Source: Micromonospora siamensis (GTDB lineage: Bacteria > Actinomycetota > Actinomycetes > Mycobacteriales > Micromonosporaceae). Taken from it: DNA of 64,000 nucleotides. Shown here piece by piece: positions 6,699 to 15,334 of this stretch. Both the position numbers and the translations under genes were made by a program. The notes beneath the pieces were generated by a model that was given only the letters and a program-made list of their open reading frames with translations, made no database searches and was not told the DNA's origin. Position 1 is the first letter of the stretch; every line of letters begins with the position of its first letter. Location: NCBI RefSeq assembly GCF_900090305.1, contig NZ_LT607751.1:372001-436000 (forward strand). The letters are read 5' to 3'.

Positions 6699-9506
6699 TC
6701 AGCGGGCGTCCACCTCGTCGATCTTCTCGGCGCCGAACGCCTCCCGGAGCAGCTGCACGGCCTGCTCCTCGCTGGACTGCCGGGCGGTCCGCTCGTCGAT
6801 CACCACGTCGAGCGGCTCGTCTCCCGGGTCGAAGCCCTCATAGGCCGGGGTGGCCGGCTGCCCGCCCGCCCGACCGCCGCGCAGCGGCCCGTCGAAGTCC
6901 GGGTCGTACGGCGGCTCCCCCGCCCAGTCCGCGTCGGCGGTCTTGCGCGCCTCCGGGCCGGTCCGCGTGCCCTTGCCGGCGCCGGACGCGGCAGCGGCGG
7001 CGGCTGCCCGCGCGGCCGCGATCGCGCTGCTCACCGGCGCGCCGTTGCCGGCTCGCCGGGGCGCCGCCGGGGCCGAGCCCGATCCGGTGTTCACGCCCGG
7101 GCCACTCACGGCAGGGGTTGCCGCGGCCGAGGCACCGGCGGTCGGGGTGCCGACGGTCGAGGTGCTGGCGGTCGAGGTGCTGGCGGTCGAGGTGCTGGCG
7201 GTCGGGGCGCTCGCGGGCACTCCGCCCGGGCGGGCCGCCTCCGGCCAGTCCCCGCCGGAGTCGTCCGCGCCCGCGGATCGGGCCGAGCCGGGTCGTTCGC
7301 CGTTGCCGCCGGGACGGGCCGGCTCGGGCCAGTCCTCGTCGTCGGATCCGCTGGCCGTCGCGCCTGCCGGGCCGGCACCGGGGGCACGGCCACCGTTGCG
7401 GGCGCCGCCCTCGGGACCGCCCGACCGGGCCGGGCCGGACGCCGGCCCGCCCGAACTCCCGACGGCACCGTACGCGCCGCCACCCGGACCGCCGACGGGA
7501 CCGGACGCAGCGCCGTTCGGGCCACCGGCGGAGCCGGACGTGGCACCGCTCGCGCCGCCCGTGAAACCGGACGCGGCACCGTTCGGGCCACCGGCGTAAC
7601 CGGACCCACCGCCGCTCGACCCACCGGACGCAGCGCCGGCCGGGCCACCCTGACCACCGGCGCCGTCGCGGCCGGAGTCCGCCCGGCCCGGGGAAGCCGG
7701 CTGGGCCGGAGCGGCCGGCGGCCGGTCGGCCGGTCGGGCCGGCGCGGACGACCGCGCCGGGGCGCCGAGCGCACTGCCACCCCGCTCGCCGGCCACCTCG
7801 CAGCGGATCTGCCAGCGGACACCGAACTCCTCGTACAGCGCCTCGGCCAGCACGGAGGTCTGATTGCCCATCATCTGCGCCAGCACCGGCGACTTGACGG
7901 TCAGCACCAGCGTGTCGCCGTCGACGTCGCGGACCACCGCGTCCCGCATCAGCGCCGCCGCCGGCTTCTTGATCCGGTTGACCTTGGCCACGATGTCCGG
8001 CCAGGCCCGGCGGACCGCCACCGCGTCCAGCGCGCCCGGAGCGGACGCGCCGGGGCGGGGCGGGGCGGGAGTCGCCGGATCGGGCAGCACCGCCGACGGC
8101 GGCACCGGACGGCGGGCCGGGGCGCCGGCATCCGGAGCTGCCGAGCCGTGGGACTGGGGGTCCGAGCCGTGGGACTGGGCGGCCGGGGGTACGGCCTGCG
8201 GGGGTGCGGCAGCCGCCGGCTCGCCGGCGGTCTGCGGGGGTGGCGCGGCGGCAGCCGCGGTCGGGGCGGGAGGCTGCTGGCGTACCTCCGGGGCCGGCGC
8301 GACCGGCGCGGGGCCGGCGGCGGCCGACGGCAGTTCGCCGCCACCCAGGGTGAGTCGGCGTTCCATGCGTTCCAGGCGCTGGAGCAGGCCACCGGTCGAG
8401 TCGTCGGCGCCGGGCAGCAGCATCCGGGCGCAGATCAGCTCCATCAGCAGCCGGGGCGCGGTGGCGCCGCGCATCTCGACCAGCCCGTTGTGCACGATGT
8501 CGGCGCACCGGGACAGGGTGGCCGGACCGAGCTGCTGGGCCTGGGCGGCCATCCGCTCCATCTGGTCGGCCGGGCCGTCGATCAGGCCCTTGGCGGCGGC
8601 GTCCGGCACCTGCTGAAGGACGATCAGGTCGCGCAGCCGTTCCAGCAGGTCGGAGGCGAACCGGCGCAGGTCGTGCCCGGCCTCGGCCACCCGGTCGACG
8701 GTCGCGTACGCGGCGGCGCCGTCCCCGGCGGCCAGCGCGTCGCACATCTCGTCGATCAGCGCCGAGTCGGTCACGCCGAGCAGCGCGACGGCCCGGGCGT
8801 AGCTGACCCCCTCCGGGCCGGCGCCCGCGATGAGCTGGTCGAGCACGGAGAGGCTGTCCCGCATGCTGCCCGCACCGGCGCGCACCACGAGCGGGAAGAC
8901 GGCCGGGTCGACCCTGACGCCTTCCGCCTCGGTCAACTGCTCCAGGTATGGCCGGACCACCTTCGGCGGGAACAGCCGGAACGGGTAGTGGTGGGTCCGC
9001 GACCTGATCGTGCCGAGGACCTTCTCCGGCTCGGTGGTGGCGAAGATGAACTTGACGTACTCCGGCGGCTCCTCGACCAGCTTGAGCAGGGCGTTGAAGC
9101 CGGCCGACGAGACCATGTGCGCCTCGTCGATGATGTAGATCTTGAAGCGGCTGCGGGCCGGCGCGAAGAATGCCTTCTCGCGTAGATCGCGGGCGTCGTC
9201 GACGCCGCCGTGGCTGGCCGCGTCGATCTCGATGACGTCGATCGACCCGTTGCCGTCCGGGGCCAGCCCGCGGCACGACTCGCACTGGCCGCAGGGCTCG
9301 GGGGTGGGGCCCTGCTCACAGTTGAGCGAGCGGGCCAGGATCCGGGCGCTGGAGGTCTTGCCGCAGCCCCGCGGGCCGGAGAAGAGGTAGGCGTGGTTGA
9401 GCCGGCCGCTGCGCAGCGCCTGGGACAGCGGCTCGGTGACCTGCTCCTGGCCGATCATCTCGGCGAAGGTGCGCGGCCGGTACTTGCGGTAGAGCGCCAG
9501 CGTCAC
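6699..9506 (-). CDS. dnaX: DNA polymerase III subunit gamma/tau
   Basis: 935 residues: the clamp-loader ATPase that assembles the replicative polymerase. YRKYRPRTFAEMIGQ begins the AAA+ module. Walker A is GPRGCGKT (residues 44-51), the zinc module cysteines are near 63, 72, 75 and 78, and DEAH Walker B is near 126. Domain III runs to about 390. The GTG at 9506 has AGGAGG eight bases upstream. The C-terminal half is unusually long, compared with 643 residues in E. coli. It is low-complexity Ala/Pro/Gly/Ser with visible repeats (GGPNGAASG-like units, then TAST/STAS units), ending in a short conserved-looking tail. No A-rich slippery site for gamma/tau frameshifting is visible. Confidence 0.97.
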   Translation of the reverse strand: MTLALYRKYRPRTFAEMIGQEQVTEPLSQALRSGRLNHAYLFSGPRGCGKTSSARILARSLNCEQGPTPEPCGQCESCRGLAPDGNGSIDVIEIDAASHGGVDDARDLREKAFFAPARSRFKIYIIDEAHMVSSAGFNALLKLVEEPPEYVKFIFATTEPEKVLGTIRSRTHHYPFRLFPPKVVRPYLEQLTEAEGVRVDPAVFPLVVRAGAGSMRDSLSVLDQLIAGAGPEGVSYARAVALLGVTDSALIDEMCDALAAGDGAAAYATVDRVAEAGHDLRRFASDLLERLRDLIVLQQVPDAAAKGLIDGPADQMERMAAQAQQLGPATLSRCADIVHNGLVEMRGATAPRLLMELICARMLLPGADDSTGGLLQRLERMERRLTLGGGELPSAAAGPAPVAPAPEVRQQPPAPTAAAAAPPPQTAGEPAAAAPPQAVPPAAQSHGSDPQSHGSAAPDAGAPARRPVPPSAVLPDPATPAPPRPGASAPGALDAVAVRRAWPDIVAKVNRIKKPAAALMRDAVVRDVDGDTLVLTVKSPVLAQMMGNQTSVLAEALYEEFGVRWQIRCEVAGERGGSALGAPARSSAPARPADRPPAAPAQPASPGRADSGRDGAGGQGGPAGAASGGSSGGGSGYAGGPNGAASGFTGGASGATSGSAGGPNGAASGPVGGPGGGAYGAVGSSGGPASGPARSGGPEGGARNGGRAPGAGPAGATASGSDDEDWPEPARPGGNGERPGSARSAGADDSGGDWPEAARPGGVPASAPTASTSTASTSTASTSTVGTPTAGASAAATPAVSGPGVNTGSGSAPAAPRRAGNGAPVSSAIAAARAAAAAAASGAGKGTRTGPEARKTADADWAGEPPYDPDFDGPLRGGRAGGQPATPAYEGFDPGDEPLDVVIDERTARQSSEEQAVQLLREAFGAEKIDEVDAR

Positions 9507-9614
9507 GCGTCCCGCCTCCTCTCGACCGAGCCATTCTGCGCCGGTCGGGCGCGGGTGACCACCCACCACCCCGTGACCTGACCCGCAGGTACGGTACCGG
9601 CGCCCGGAGACAAA

Positions 9615-9704
9615 AAGGCCTCCCGTGCACCCGGCAGAGCTCGCTTATCCTTGCTGCCTTCCGGCCCTGGGGAGGTTCACGAGATACCGCCGCACGGGAG
9701 GTGC
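9615..9704 (-). ncRNA. ffs: Bacterial small signal recognition particle RNA (4.5S type)
   Basis: Read on the minus strand, it contains the invariant SRP domain IV: a GTGAACCTCCCCAGGG stem half, GGAAGGCAGCAAG and GATAAGC. The two ends pair (GCACCTCCCGTGC with GCACGGGAGG), giving the usual single long hairpin of about 90 bases. A run of five Ts follows the closing stem and probably terminates it. It pairs with Ffh to target membrane and secreted proteins. It sits directly upstream of dnaX in the same direction. The ends are estimated from the stem and the -10, within a few bases. Confidence 0.95.
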
Positions 9705-9709
9705 CGCCA

Positions 9710-9715
9710 AGACTA
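9710..9715 (-). promoter_or_regulatory. -10 element of the SRP RNA
   Basis: TAGTCT on the minus strand lies about seven bases upstream of the predicted 5' end of the SRP RNA, the normal -10 spacing. The -35 is not clear. Confidence 0.6.
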
Positions 9716-9772
9716 CCCGACCCGGCGTGGATCTTCAGGGGGTGGTGGGGTGGCCCGGTCGCCGGGGACCTG

Positions 9773-9778
9773 TATTCT
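9773..9778 (+). promoter_or_regulatory. -10 element of tRNA-Ser(GGA)
   Basis: TATTCT ends exactly seven bases before the first base of the tRNA. Transcription therefore probably starts at or next to the mature 5' end. Confidence 0.6.
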
Positions 9779-9785
9779 GGCTCGC

Positions 9786-9870
9786 GGAGGATTCGCCTAG
9801 AGGCCTAGGGCGCACGCTTGGAAAGCGTGTTGGGTTTACACCCTCACGAGTTCGAATCTCGTATCCTCCG
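9786..9870 (+). tRNA. tRNA-Ser, anticodon GGA
   Basis: 85 bases. The acceptor stem GGAGGAT pairs with ATCCTCC, with discriminator G as expected for serine. The anticodon stem is CACGC/GCGTG around the loop TTGGAAA, giving GGA at 9820-9822. It has the long variable arm of class II serine tRNAs and the T-loop TTCGAAT. CCA is not encoded. It reads UCC and UCU codons. Confidence 0.97.
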
Positions 9871-9892
9871 CTCGCTTGAGCAGGAAAAACGA

Positions 9893-9922
9893 CAGGGCCG
9901 GCCCCCACGGGGACCGGCCCTG
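9893..9922. terminator. Hairpin between tRNA-Ser and the response regulator
   Basis: CAGGGCCGG and CCGGCCCTG form a nine-base stem around a further C/G-rich inner stem. It lies between a plus-strand tRNA and the end of a minus-strand gene, so it may serve both directions. Confidence 0.6.
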
Positions 9923-9940
9923 AGTCGTCTCCAGGTCGGG

Positions 9941-10612
9941 CTACTCGCCCGCGGTCACCAGCCCCGATTCGTACGCGAACACCACCGCCTGGGCGCGGTC
10001 GCGCAGGTCGAGCTTGGCGAAGATGCGGCTCACGTGCGTCTTCACCGTCTGCTCGGCCACCACCAGCGTCTCGGCGATCTCGGCGTTGGACCGGCCGCGG
10101 GCCACCAGGGTGAGCACCTCCGTCTCGCGTTCGGTCAGCGCCCTGAGCCGCAGCGCGGGCCTGCCCGCCACGGGACGTTGCCGGACGAAGTCCGCGATGA
10201 GGCGGCGGGTCACCGAGGGGGCGAGCAGCGCGTCCCCCGAGGCCACGACACGTACGGCCGCGATGAGGTCGGCCGGTGGGGCGTCCTTCAGCAGGAAGCC
10301 GCTCGCGCCCGCCCGCAGCGCCTCGTAGACGTAGTCGTCGATGTCGAACGTGGTGAGCATCAGGACGCGCGGTCGGTGTGCCACCCCAGGCGGGGGCGAG
10401 AGCAGGCGGCGCGCCGCCTCGAGGCCGTCCATCTCGGGCATGCGGACGTCCATGAGTACGACGTCGGGGCGGGTCCGCCGGCTCAGCTCGACCCCCTGGG
10501 CCCCGTCGGGGGCCTCGCCCACCACCTCCATGTCGCTCTGGGCGGCCAGCAGCGCGGCGAAGCCGGCTCGCACCATCGCCTGGTCGTCGACGATGATGAC
10601 GCGCGTCGTCAC
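9941..10612 (-). CDS. LuxR/NarL-type response regulator
   Basis: 223 residues. The receiver domain (1-120) has the acidic pair D9/D10, the phosphoacceptor D55 in VVLMDVRMPEMDG, and the Lys of LKDAP near 105. The GerE/LuxR helix-turn-helix (LTERETEVLTLVARGRSNAEIAE...VKTHVSRIFAKLDLRDR) lies near 155-210. It starts with GTG at 10612, overlapping the kinase stop as GTGA with GGAG upstream, so it is coupled to its cognate kinase. The longer frame upstream lies inside the kinase gene and is a shadow. The probable targets are the lipid genes next door (inference from position). Confidence 0.93.
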   Translation of the reverse strand: MTTRVIIVDDQAMVRAGFAALLAAQSDMEVVGEAPDGAQGVELSRRTRPDVVLMDVRMPEMDGLEAARRLLSPPPGVAHRPRVLMLTTFDIDDYVYEALRAGASGFLLKDAPPADLIAAVRVVASGDALLAPSVTRRLIADFVRQRPVAGRPALRLRALTERETEVLTLVARGRSNAEIAETLVVAEQTVKTHVSRIFAKLDLRDRAQAVVFAYESGLVTAGE

Positions 10613-11844
10613 GTGGCGCTCCTTTCGGTCAGGGGCAGTTGGGCGGCCACCCGGAACCCCCCGTCCGGCAGCGGCCCCACGTCCAGGGTGCCGCCGAGGA
10701 GGCGCGCGCGCTCCCGCATGCCGACGAGGCCGTGCCCGGTGTCGTTCACCTCCAGCGGCGCGGCGGGCGGCACGGGCGGCGGTGCGTTGACGACGACGAC
10801 GGTGAGCCACCGCCCGTCCTCGGACACCGACACCCGTGTCGGGGCGCCCGGCGCGTGCCGCACGACGTTCGCGAGGGCCTCCTGAACGATGCGGTACGCG
10901 GCCAGCGCCTCCGCCTCGGGCACGTCGGCCGCGCAGGGGGTGAACTCCACCGGCACGCCCGCCCGCGCCGTCGCCTCCACCAGCTGCCCGATCCGGTCCA
11001 GGCCGGGCTGGGGGGCGAGCTCGCCCCCGGACTCCTCGTTCCGCAGCACGCCGAGGAGCCGCCGCATCTCCGCCAGGGACCGGCGCGCGGTCGCCGCGAT
11101 CGAGGCGAACTCCTCCTGCGCGTCCGCCGGCAGGCCGGGCAGGCGGTAGGCCGCGCTGTCCGCCTGAACCGTGATGACCGACATGTGGTGTGCCACCACG
11201 TCGTGCAGCTCACGGGCGATACGGGCGCGTTCCTCCAGCAGGGTGCGCCGTCCCCGCTCGACCTCGCTGATCGTCTCCTGCTCGACCAGCTTGCGCCGGG
11301 CCTCGTACCGCTCGCGGAGCGCGTCGGCGAGCACGAGTGCGACACCGCCGAGAATGATGATCAGGATGCTGCTGGCACCCGCGCCGGGCGGCTTGACGAA
11401 CTCCAGGCCGACGCCCGCGGCCACCGTGGCCAGCCACACCGACAGCAGTGTGCGGCGCGGCTCGCGCAGGCCGAGAGCGAGGCAGAGGCCGACGTAGCCG
11501 ATGATCTGCATGGGCGGGAACGGCCACTCCAGCCCCTCGACGTCGACGGTGAGCAGAACGATCGCCCCGACCACGTCCGTAGCGAAGATCACGTACCAGG
11601 CGCGTAGCGGATGGAGAACGGCGAGCAGCAGCGGTGCCGTCTGGCCGATGGCCAGCCCGGTCGCGACACCCCCGTTCAGGCCGTAGCCGCCCACCAGAAC
11701 CGCGATGGTGACGGGCAGCAGGACGACGAAGAGCACGAATGCCACGCCCCACGGCAACAGCCGCACCCACCACCGGGAAGCCTCCGCGAGCAGCGCACGC
11801 GGGCGTTCCTCCTCTCGCGGGCGTCCCCCCGCGACGAAGGTCAT
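10609..11844 (-). CDS. Sensor histidine kinase, HisKA_3 type, with multi-helix membrane sensor
   Basis: 411 residues from the ATG at 11844. Five or six hydrophobic helices (residues about 25-175) with short loops form the sensor. A coiled linker (LRERYEARRKLVEQETISEVERGRRT) leads to the dimerisation helix with the phosphoacceptor His in ARIARELHDVVAHH (about 214), then an HATPase_c domain with DTGHGLVGMRER. A -10 element TAGGCT (11852-11857) ends seven bases before this ATG, so the mRNA is probably leaderless. A GTG six bases earlier is the alternative. The architecture, buried membrane sensor plus HisKA_3, is that of DesK-like kinases. With a desaturase 75 bases upstream, membrane-state sensing is a reasonable inference. 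Confidence 0.9.
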   Translation of the reverse strand: MTFVAGGRPREEERPRALLAEASRWWVRLLPWGVAFVLFVVLLPVTIAVLVGGYGLNGGVATGLAIGQTAPLLLAVLHPLRAWYVIFATDVVGAIVLLTVDVEGLEWPFPPMQIIGYVGLCLALGLREPRRTLLSVWLATVAAGVGLEFVKPPGAGASSILIIILGGVALVLADALRERYEARRKLVEQETISEVERGRRTLLEERARIARELHDVVAHHMSVITVQADSAAYRLPGLPADAQEEFASIAATARRSLAEMRRLLGVLRNEESGGELAPQPGLDRIGQLVEATARAGVPVEFTPCAADVPEAEALAAYRIVQEALANVVRHAPGAPTRVSVSEDGRWLTVVVVNAPPPVPPAAPLEVNDTGHGLVGMRERARLLGGTLDVGPLPDGGFRVAAQLPLTERSAT

Positions 11845-11925
11845 GACCACCAGCCTACGTGCGGCGGGACGGCCTCAGGACGTGCGCCGTCGAACCGCCC
11901 CGGTCGAAACACCACCGCGCGTCGC

Positions 11926-12990
11926 CTAGCCACGTGCGTCTCCCGCCCTCAGCGGCTCACCCACCTCGTGCAGGTGGCGCAGCGCCTGCCGGTAGGAGTC
12001 GACGAGGCCGGTCTCGGTGTAGGGGATGCCGAGGGCCCGACAGTGCGACCTGACGATGGGCCGGGCGAGCCTCAGGTGCGGGCGGGGCATGTTGGGGAAC
12101 AGGTGGTGCTCGATCTGGTAGTTGAGGCCGCCAAGGAGCCAGTCGGTGAGCGGGCCGCCCCTGATGTTGCGGGAGGTGAGGACCTGGCGGCGCAGGTGTC
12201 CCCACTGCTCGCCCGCCGGGTCGGGCATCTTCATCCCCTTGTGGTTCGGCGCGAAGGCCATGCCCAGGTGCAGGCCGAAGAGGGCCTGGTGAAGCGCGGC
12301 GAAGGCGAGTGCGTGCGCGATCGGCATGGTGGTCAGGAGCAGGGTGACGTAGCCGGCGAGGTGGGCGACGAGGAGCGTCCCCTCGACCAGCCGCTCCCGG
12401 CCGCTCTGCCGGCGCAGGTCCCGCAGCCCGTGCAGCTTCAGGGCGACGCCTTCGAGGAGTGTGAGCGGAAAGAAGAGCCATGCCTGGTGACGGGTCAGCC
12501 ACGCGCGGAAGCCGGCACGGGTGGCCGCCTGGTGGCCGGTGAAGACCAGCACGTCCGCGGCCACGTCCGGGTCCTTGTCGATGTGGTTGGGATTGGCATG
12601 GTGGCGGTTGTGCTTCTCGTTCCACCAGGCGTAACTCATCCCCAGCAACAGGTTGCCGTGGATGAGCCCGAGGCGACGGTTGGTGGCGCGGTCGGCGCTG
12701 ATCTGGGCGTGGCCCGCGTCGTGTCCGATGAACGCCGTCCGGGCGGACAGGACGGCGAGCACGGGGGCGAGGACGAGCACCCACCACGAATCGCCGATCA
12801 GCGCCATGCCGGCGACGACGGCGACCAGGCCGAGCGCGTTGGCCGCGATGGCGCGCGCGTACCAGCTGGTGCGCCGGCGGAGCAGGTCCTGCTCCTTGAC
12901 CTCGCGCAGCAGGGAGGTGAACTCGCTGCTGGTGCGCGGCGGGGACTGCGTCACGGTCGTACTCCTGTCTCGGTCGGATGTCGGGTCCAT
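11926..12990 (-). CDS. Membrane fatty acid desaturase
   Basis: 354 residues, FA_desaturase family: a di-iron membrane enzyme that inserts double bonds into acyl chains. All three histidine boxes are visible: HDAGH (residues about 89-93), HNRHHANPNH (about 126-135) and QIEHHLFPNMPRPH (about 280-293). The Q in the third box is typical of front-end or linoleoyl-CoA-like members, which often carry cytochrome b5. No b5 domain is fused here, so a separate ferredoxin or reductase must supply electrons. Paired hydrophobic helices lie between the boxes. The ATG is three bases after the stop of the membrane acyltransferase, so these two genes are co-transcribed. Regiospecificity cannot be read from the sequence. 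Confidence 0.93.
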   Translation of the reverse strand: MDPTSDRDRSTTVTQSPPRTSSEFTSLLREVKEQDLLRRRTSWYARAIAANALGLVAVVAGMALIGDSWWVLVLAPVLAVLSARTAFIGHDAGHAQISADRATNRRLGLIHGNLLLGMSYAWWNEKHNRHHANPNHIDKDPDVAADVLVFTGHQAATRAGFRAWLTRHQAWLFFPLTLLEGVALKLHGLRDLRRQSGRERLVEGTLLVAHLAGYVTLLLTTMPIAHALAFAALHQALFGLHLGMAFAPNHKGMKMPDPAGEQWGHLRRQVLTSRNIRGGPLTDWLLGGLNYQIEHHLFPNMPRPHLRLARPIVRSHCRALGIPYTETGLVDSYRQALRHLHEVGEPLRAGDARG

Positions 12991-12993
12991 CGC

Positions 12994-14205
12994 TCACGCC
13001 ACCAGGGCGAAGTAGCCGAAGCCGGCCGCCAGCACGCCCGCCGCCGCACGACGCGCCATCCCGACGTGGTCCCACGGGGCCTCGAGGGGCCGGGCGAACC
13101 GCACGATCAGCACCAGCAGCCCGGCGAAGAGCGGCATCCAGGCCATCCGGGCCAGCAGCCAGCCGACCTCGTCCGGCGGGGTGGTCAGGCCGCCGACCCC
13201 GCCGAGACACGCGGCGGGGATCACGGCGGCAAGCAGCGCCGTCTGGTGCCAGCAGAGGATCGTCATCGCCGACCGGTTGACGATCGCCACCGGCAGCCAA
13301 CCGGCCGGGCGCCGCAGCAGCCGGGCCAACCGGTCGCGCAGCAGGATCGCCGCGCCCGACTGGACGGCCGCGAGCGCCAGCACCAGCAGGGACGGCGGGT
13401 GCGAGTTGGTACGGGACGCGCCCGGCACGCCCACCATCGACGCCGGATAGTGGAAGGCGAGCAGCAGGGTGGCGAACAGGGCCGCGCCGCCGGCCAGCAG
13501 GAACAGCGACTCCCGGCGGCCCAGCCGGTCGTCCGCCCAGGCCACGCCCAACTGGTAGGCGAACATCCAGCCCGGCAGCAGGTTGAGCAGGCACAGCCAC
13601 GACGGCATCGCCTCGGCGTACGGGCCGTAACGCAGGAGGTCGACCACCGCGACGGAGCCGAGCAGCGGGGCGGCGGACCAGGAGCCTAGGCGCCGCGAGG
13701 CACGGACACAGTAGGGCGTGAGGATCGTGACCACGGCGTAGACGCCGACGAACCACAGCGGTTGGACGGCGAGTGTCGACGCGGTGTGCAGCGTCGACAC
13801 CGGAACGCCGAGACCGTGGTGGAGCACGGGGAGCAGCACCGCCCAGACCGCGGCGACGCCGAGGACGGGGCGCCCCAGGCGGGCGAGTCGACGGCGGATC
13901 CACTCGGGTGTCGAGCCGGTCCGGCGCTGGTGGGAGTGGTACGAGGAGTAACCGCCGACCAGGAAGAAGATGGCGAGCAGCTGAAGGAACCAACTGGCCG
14001 GGCCCAGCGCGGCGAACGTGGCCAGCGGACTGGCGCTGCGCAGGGCGCCGTCGGTGTCGAGGGTGAAGCCGCCGACCAGCCAGTGGCCGGTTGGTACGGC
14101 GAGGAGCGCCACCGCGCGCAGGCCGTCCATGCCGCGGTCACGGTAGGCGGGGGTTCGCTCGTCGATCACGGCGGCGACCGCCGCGAGCCTCCAGGGCATC
14201 TTCAT
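12994..14205 (-). CDS. Acyltransferase_3-like integral membrane protein
   Basis: 403 residues with about ten hydrophobic helices. The N-terminus RGMDGLRAVALLAVPTGHWLVGGF has the family position for the catalytic His (the H of GHW). IFFLVGGYSSYHSHQRR matches the helix-2/loop pattern of the Acyltransferase_3 family, which O-acylates sugars and lipids at the membrane. The substrate is unknown. The ATG at 14205 overlaps the upstream hydrolase stop as ATGA, and its own stop is three bases from the desaturase start. A tight three-gene unit is therefore likely. The usual family RxR-type motif after helix 3 is only partly recognisable (RRRLARLGRP). Confidence 0.85.
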   Translation of the reverse strand: MKMPWRLAAVAAVIDERTPAYRDRGMDGLRAVALLAVPTGHWLVGGFTLDTDGALRSASPLATFAALGPASWFLQLLAIFFLVGGYSSYHSHQRRTGSTPEWIRRRLARLGRPVLGVAAVWAVLLPVLHHGLGVPVSTLHTASTLAVQPLWFVGVYAVVTILTPYCVRASRRLGSWSAAPLLGSVAVVDLLRYGPYAEAMPSWLCLLNLLPGWMFAYQLGVAWADDRLGRRESLFLLAGGAALFATLLLAFHYPASMVGVPGASRTNSHPPSLLVLALAAVQSGAAILLRDRLARLLRRPAGWLPVAIVNRSAMTILCWHQTALLAAVIPAACLGGVGGLTTPPDEVGWLLARMAWMPLFAGLLVLIVRFARPLEAPWDHVGMARRAAAGVLAAGFGYFALVA

Positions 14206-15179
14206 CGCGGGTCCCCCGCGGCGATCGCGGCGAACGCGGCCATCGTGGAGGTGCCAGGGTCGAAGTACGCGTCGTGGGCCGGGACGTCGGCGGCGGGCAG
14301 GACGGTTGCGCCGAAGGTGGGCGAGGTGGGGTCGGCGCCGTGACCCAGGCCCAGGAACCGGACGTGGGGGACGTGCCGGATCCAGTCGTCCGGTGACCTC
14401 ACCGCCCAGACGTGGGCCTCGGTGTGCAGCCCGGTGACGCCGTCGGCGCGCATGCCGGGCGACCCGATCACCACGATGTCGCGTGCGTCGGTGCGCGCGG
14501 CGGCGAGACCGCAGACCACCGAGCCGTAGCTGTGGCAGAAGAGGGTGGGGTCGGGAAGGCCGGCGGCGTCCAGACCGGCGGTGAGACGGCTCAGCCGCTC
14601 GGCGCCGGCTGCGGCGAGCCGGCCCGTCGCCTGGTCGAGGCCGATGCCGGAGGGGGTCAGGTAGCCGGCCCAGGCGATGACGGCGGTGCCGTCGCCCGCC
14701 TGCGCCTGGAGATCGGCGGCCCGCCGTGCGGTGCGGTCGAAGGTGGAGAGGTCGATGTCCGAACCGGGGACGATCACCGCAATCTGTTCGGCACTCTCGA
14801 GATCACCCATCACCTGCGCGATCAGCCCCCGCCCCCGCGGGTCGTACGCGAGGACCCGGGCGCCGGCGGGGGCGTTGGCCGCGTATCGGAGTTCGACGGG
14901 AGCGCCGTCCAGGTTGCCCACCACCGCGGGGTGATCCCTGACGAGCCGCTGCCGCTGGGCATCGGTGAGGCCCTGGAAGAACGTCGCCACCTCGGACGGC
15001 GTGGCGGTGGCCGGGTCCGGCAGTGGCCTGCCCAGTGAGTCGTCCGCCAGCCAGGCGGCGGTGCCCGGCAGCGACCCGACCGGCGTGGGTCCGCCACTCG
15101 CCGCCGCCCCGCTCGTCGAGCCGCCGACCAGCAGTGTCGCCAGTACGGCGGCGCTGACGATCTTCCTGAAGCGCCGCAT
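14202..15179 (-). CDS. Secreted alpha/beta hydrolase (DUF1023-like)
   Basis: 325 residues with a Sec signal peptide (basic start MRRFRK, hydrophobic core, cleavage near GAAASG at residue 27). The core reads like the DUF1023 alpha/beta hydrolases: YDPRGRGLIAQVMGDLESAEQIAVIVPGSDIDLSTFDR, a nucleophile elbow in FCHSYGSVVCG (Ser in HSYGS, near residue 218), and late Asp and His candidates (SPDDWI; PAHDAYFD). It is probably an exported esterase or lipase. It is first in the run hydrolase-acyltransferase-desaturase, so a role in processing envelope lipids or acyl groups is plausible. A -10-like TACCTT lies at 15220-15225 on the minus strand; no clear -35. Confidence 0.82.
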   Translation of the reverse strand: MRRFRKIVSAAVLATLLVGGSTSGAAASGGPTPVGSLPGTAAWLADDSLGRPLPDPATATPSEVATFFQGLTDAQRQRLVRDHPAVVGNLDGAPVELRYAANAPAGARVLAYDPRGRGLIAQVMGDLESAEQIAVIVPGSDIDLSTFDRTARRAADLQAQAGDGTAVIAWAGYLTPSGIGLDQATGRLAAAGAERLSRLTAGLDAAGLPDPTLFCHSYGSVVCGLAAARTDARDIVVIGSPGMRADGVTGLHTEAHVWAVRSPDDWIRHVPHVRFLGLGHGADPTSPTFGATVLPAADVPAHDAYFDPGTSTMAAFAAIAAGDPR

Positions 15180-15334
15180 CCACGTGTCCCCGTCCGTCTC
15201 GCCGGTGTCGACCGGGACAAAGGTAGGAAGGCGGTTGGATGCGGGGCGTCACGCTGTGGAGCCAAGTCGGAGCTGGTCCCCCGGTAGGGGGTGGGTGAGC
15301 GGGCAGCCGGGGTAACAAACCCTGACCGGCCTCC

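Noticed and set aside
7140..7210. Tandem 15-base repeat as a regulatory repeat
   Set aside because: It is in frame within dnaX and encodes the Thr/Ser/Ala-rich tail.
6699..9506. Programmed frameshift producing a separate gamma subunit
   Set aside because: No A-rich slippery heptamer followed by a stem is visible after domain III.
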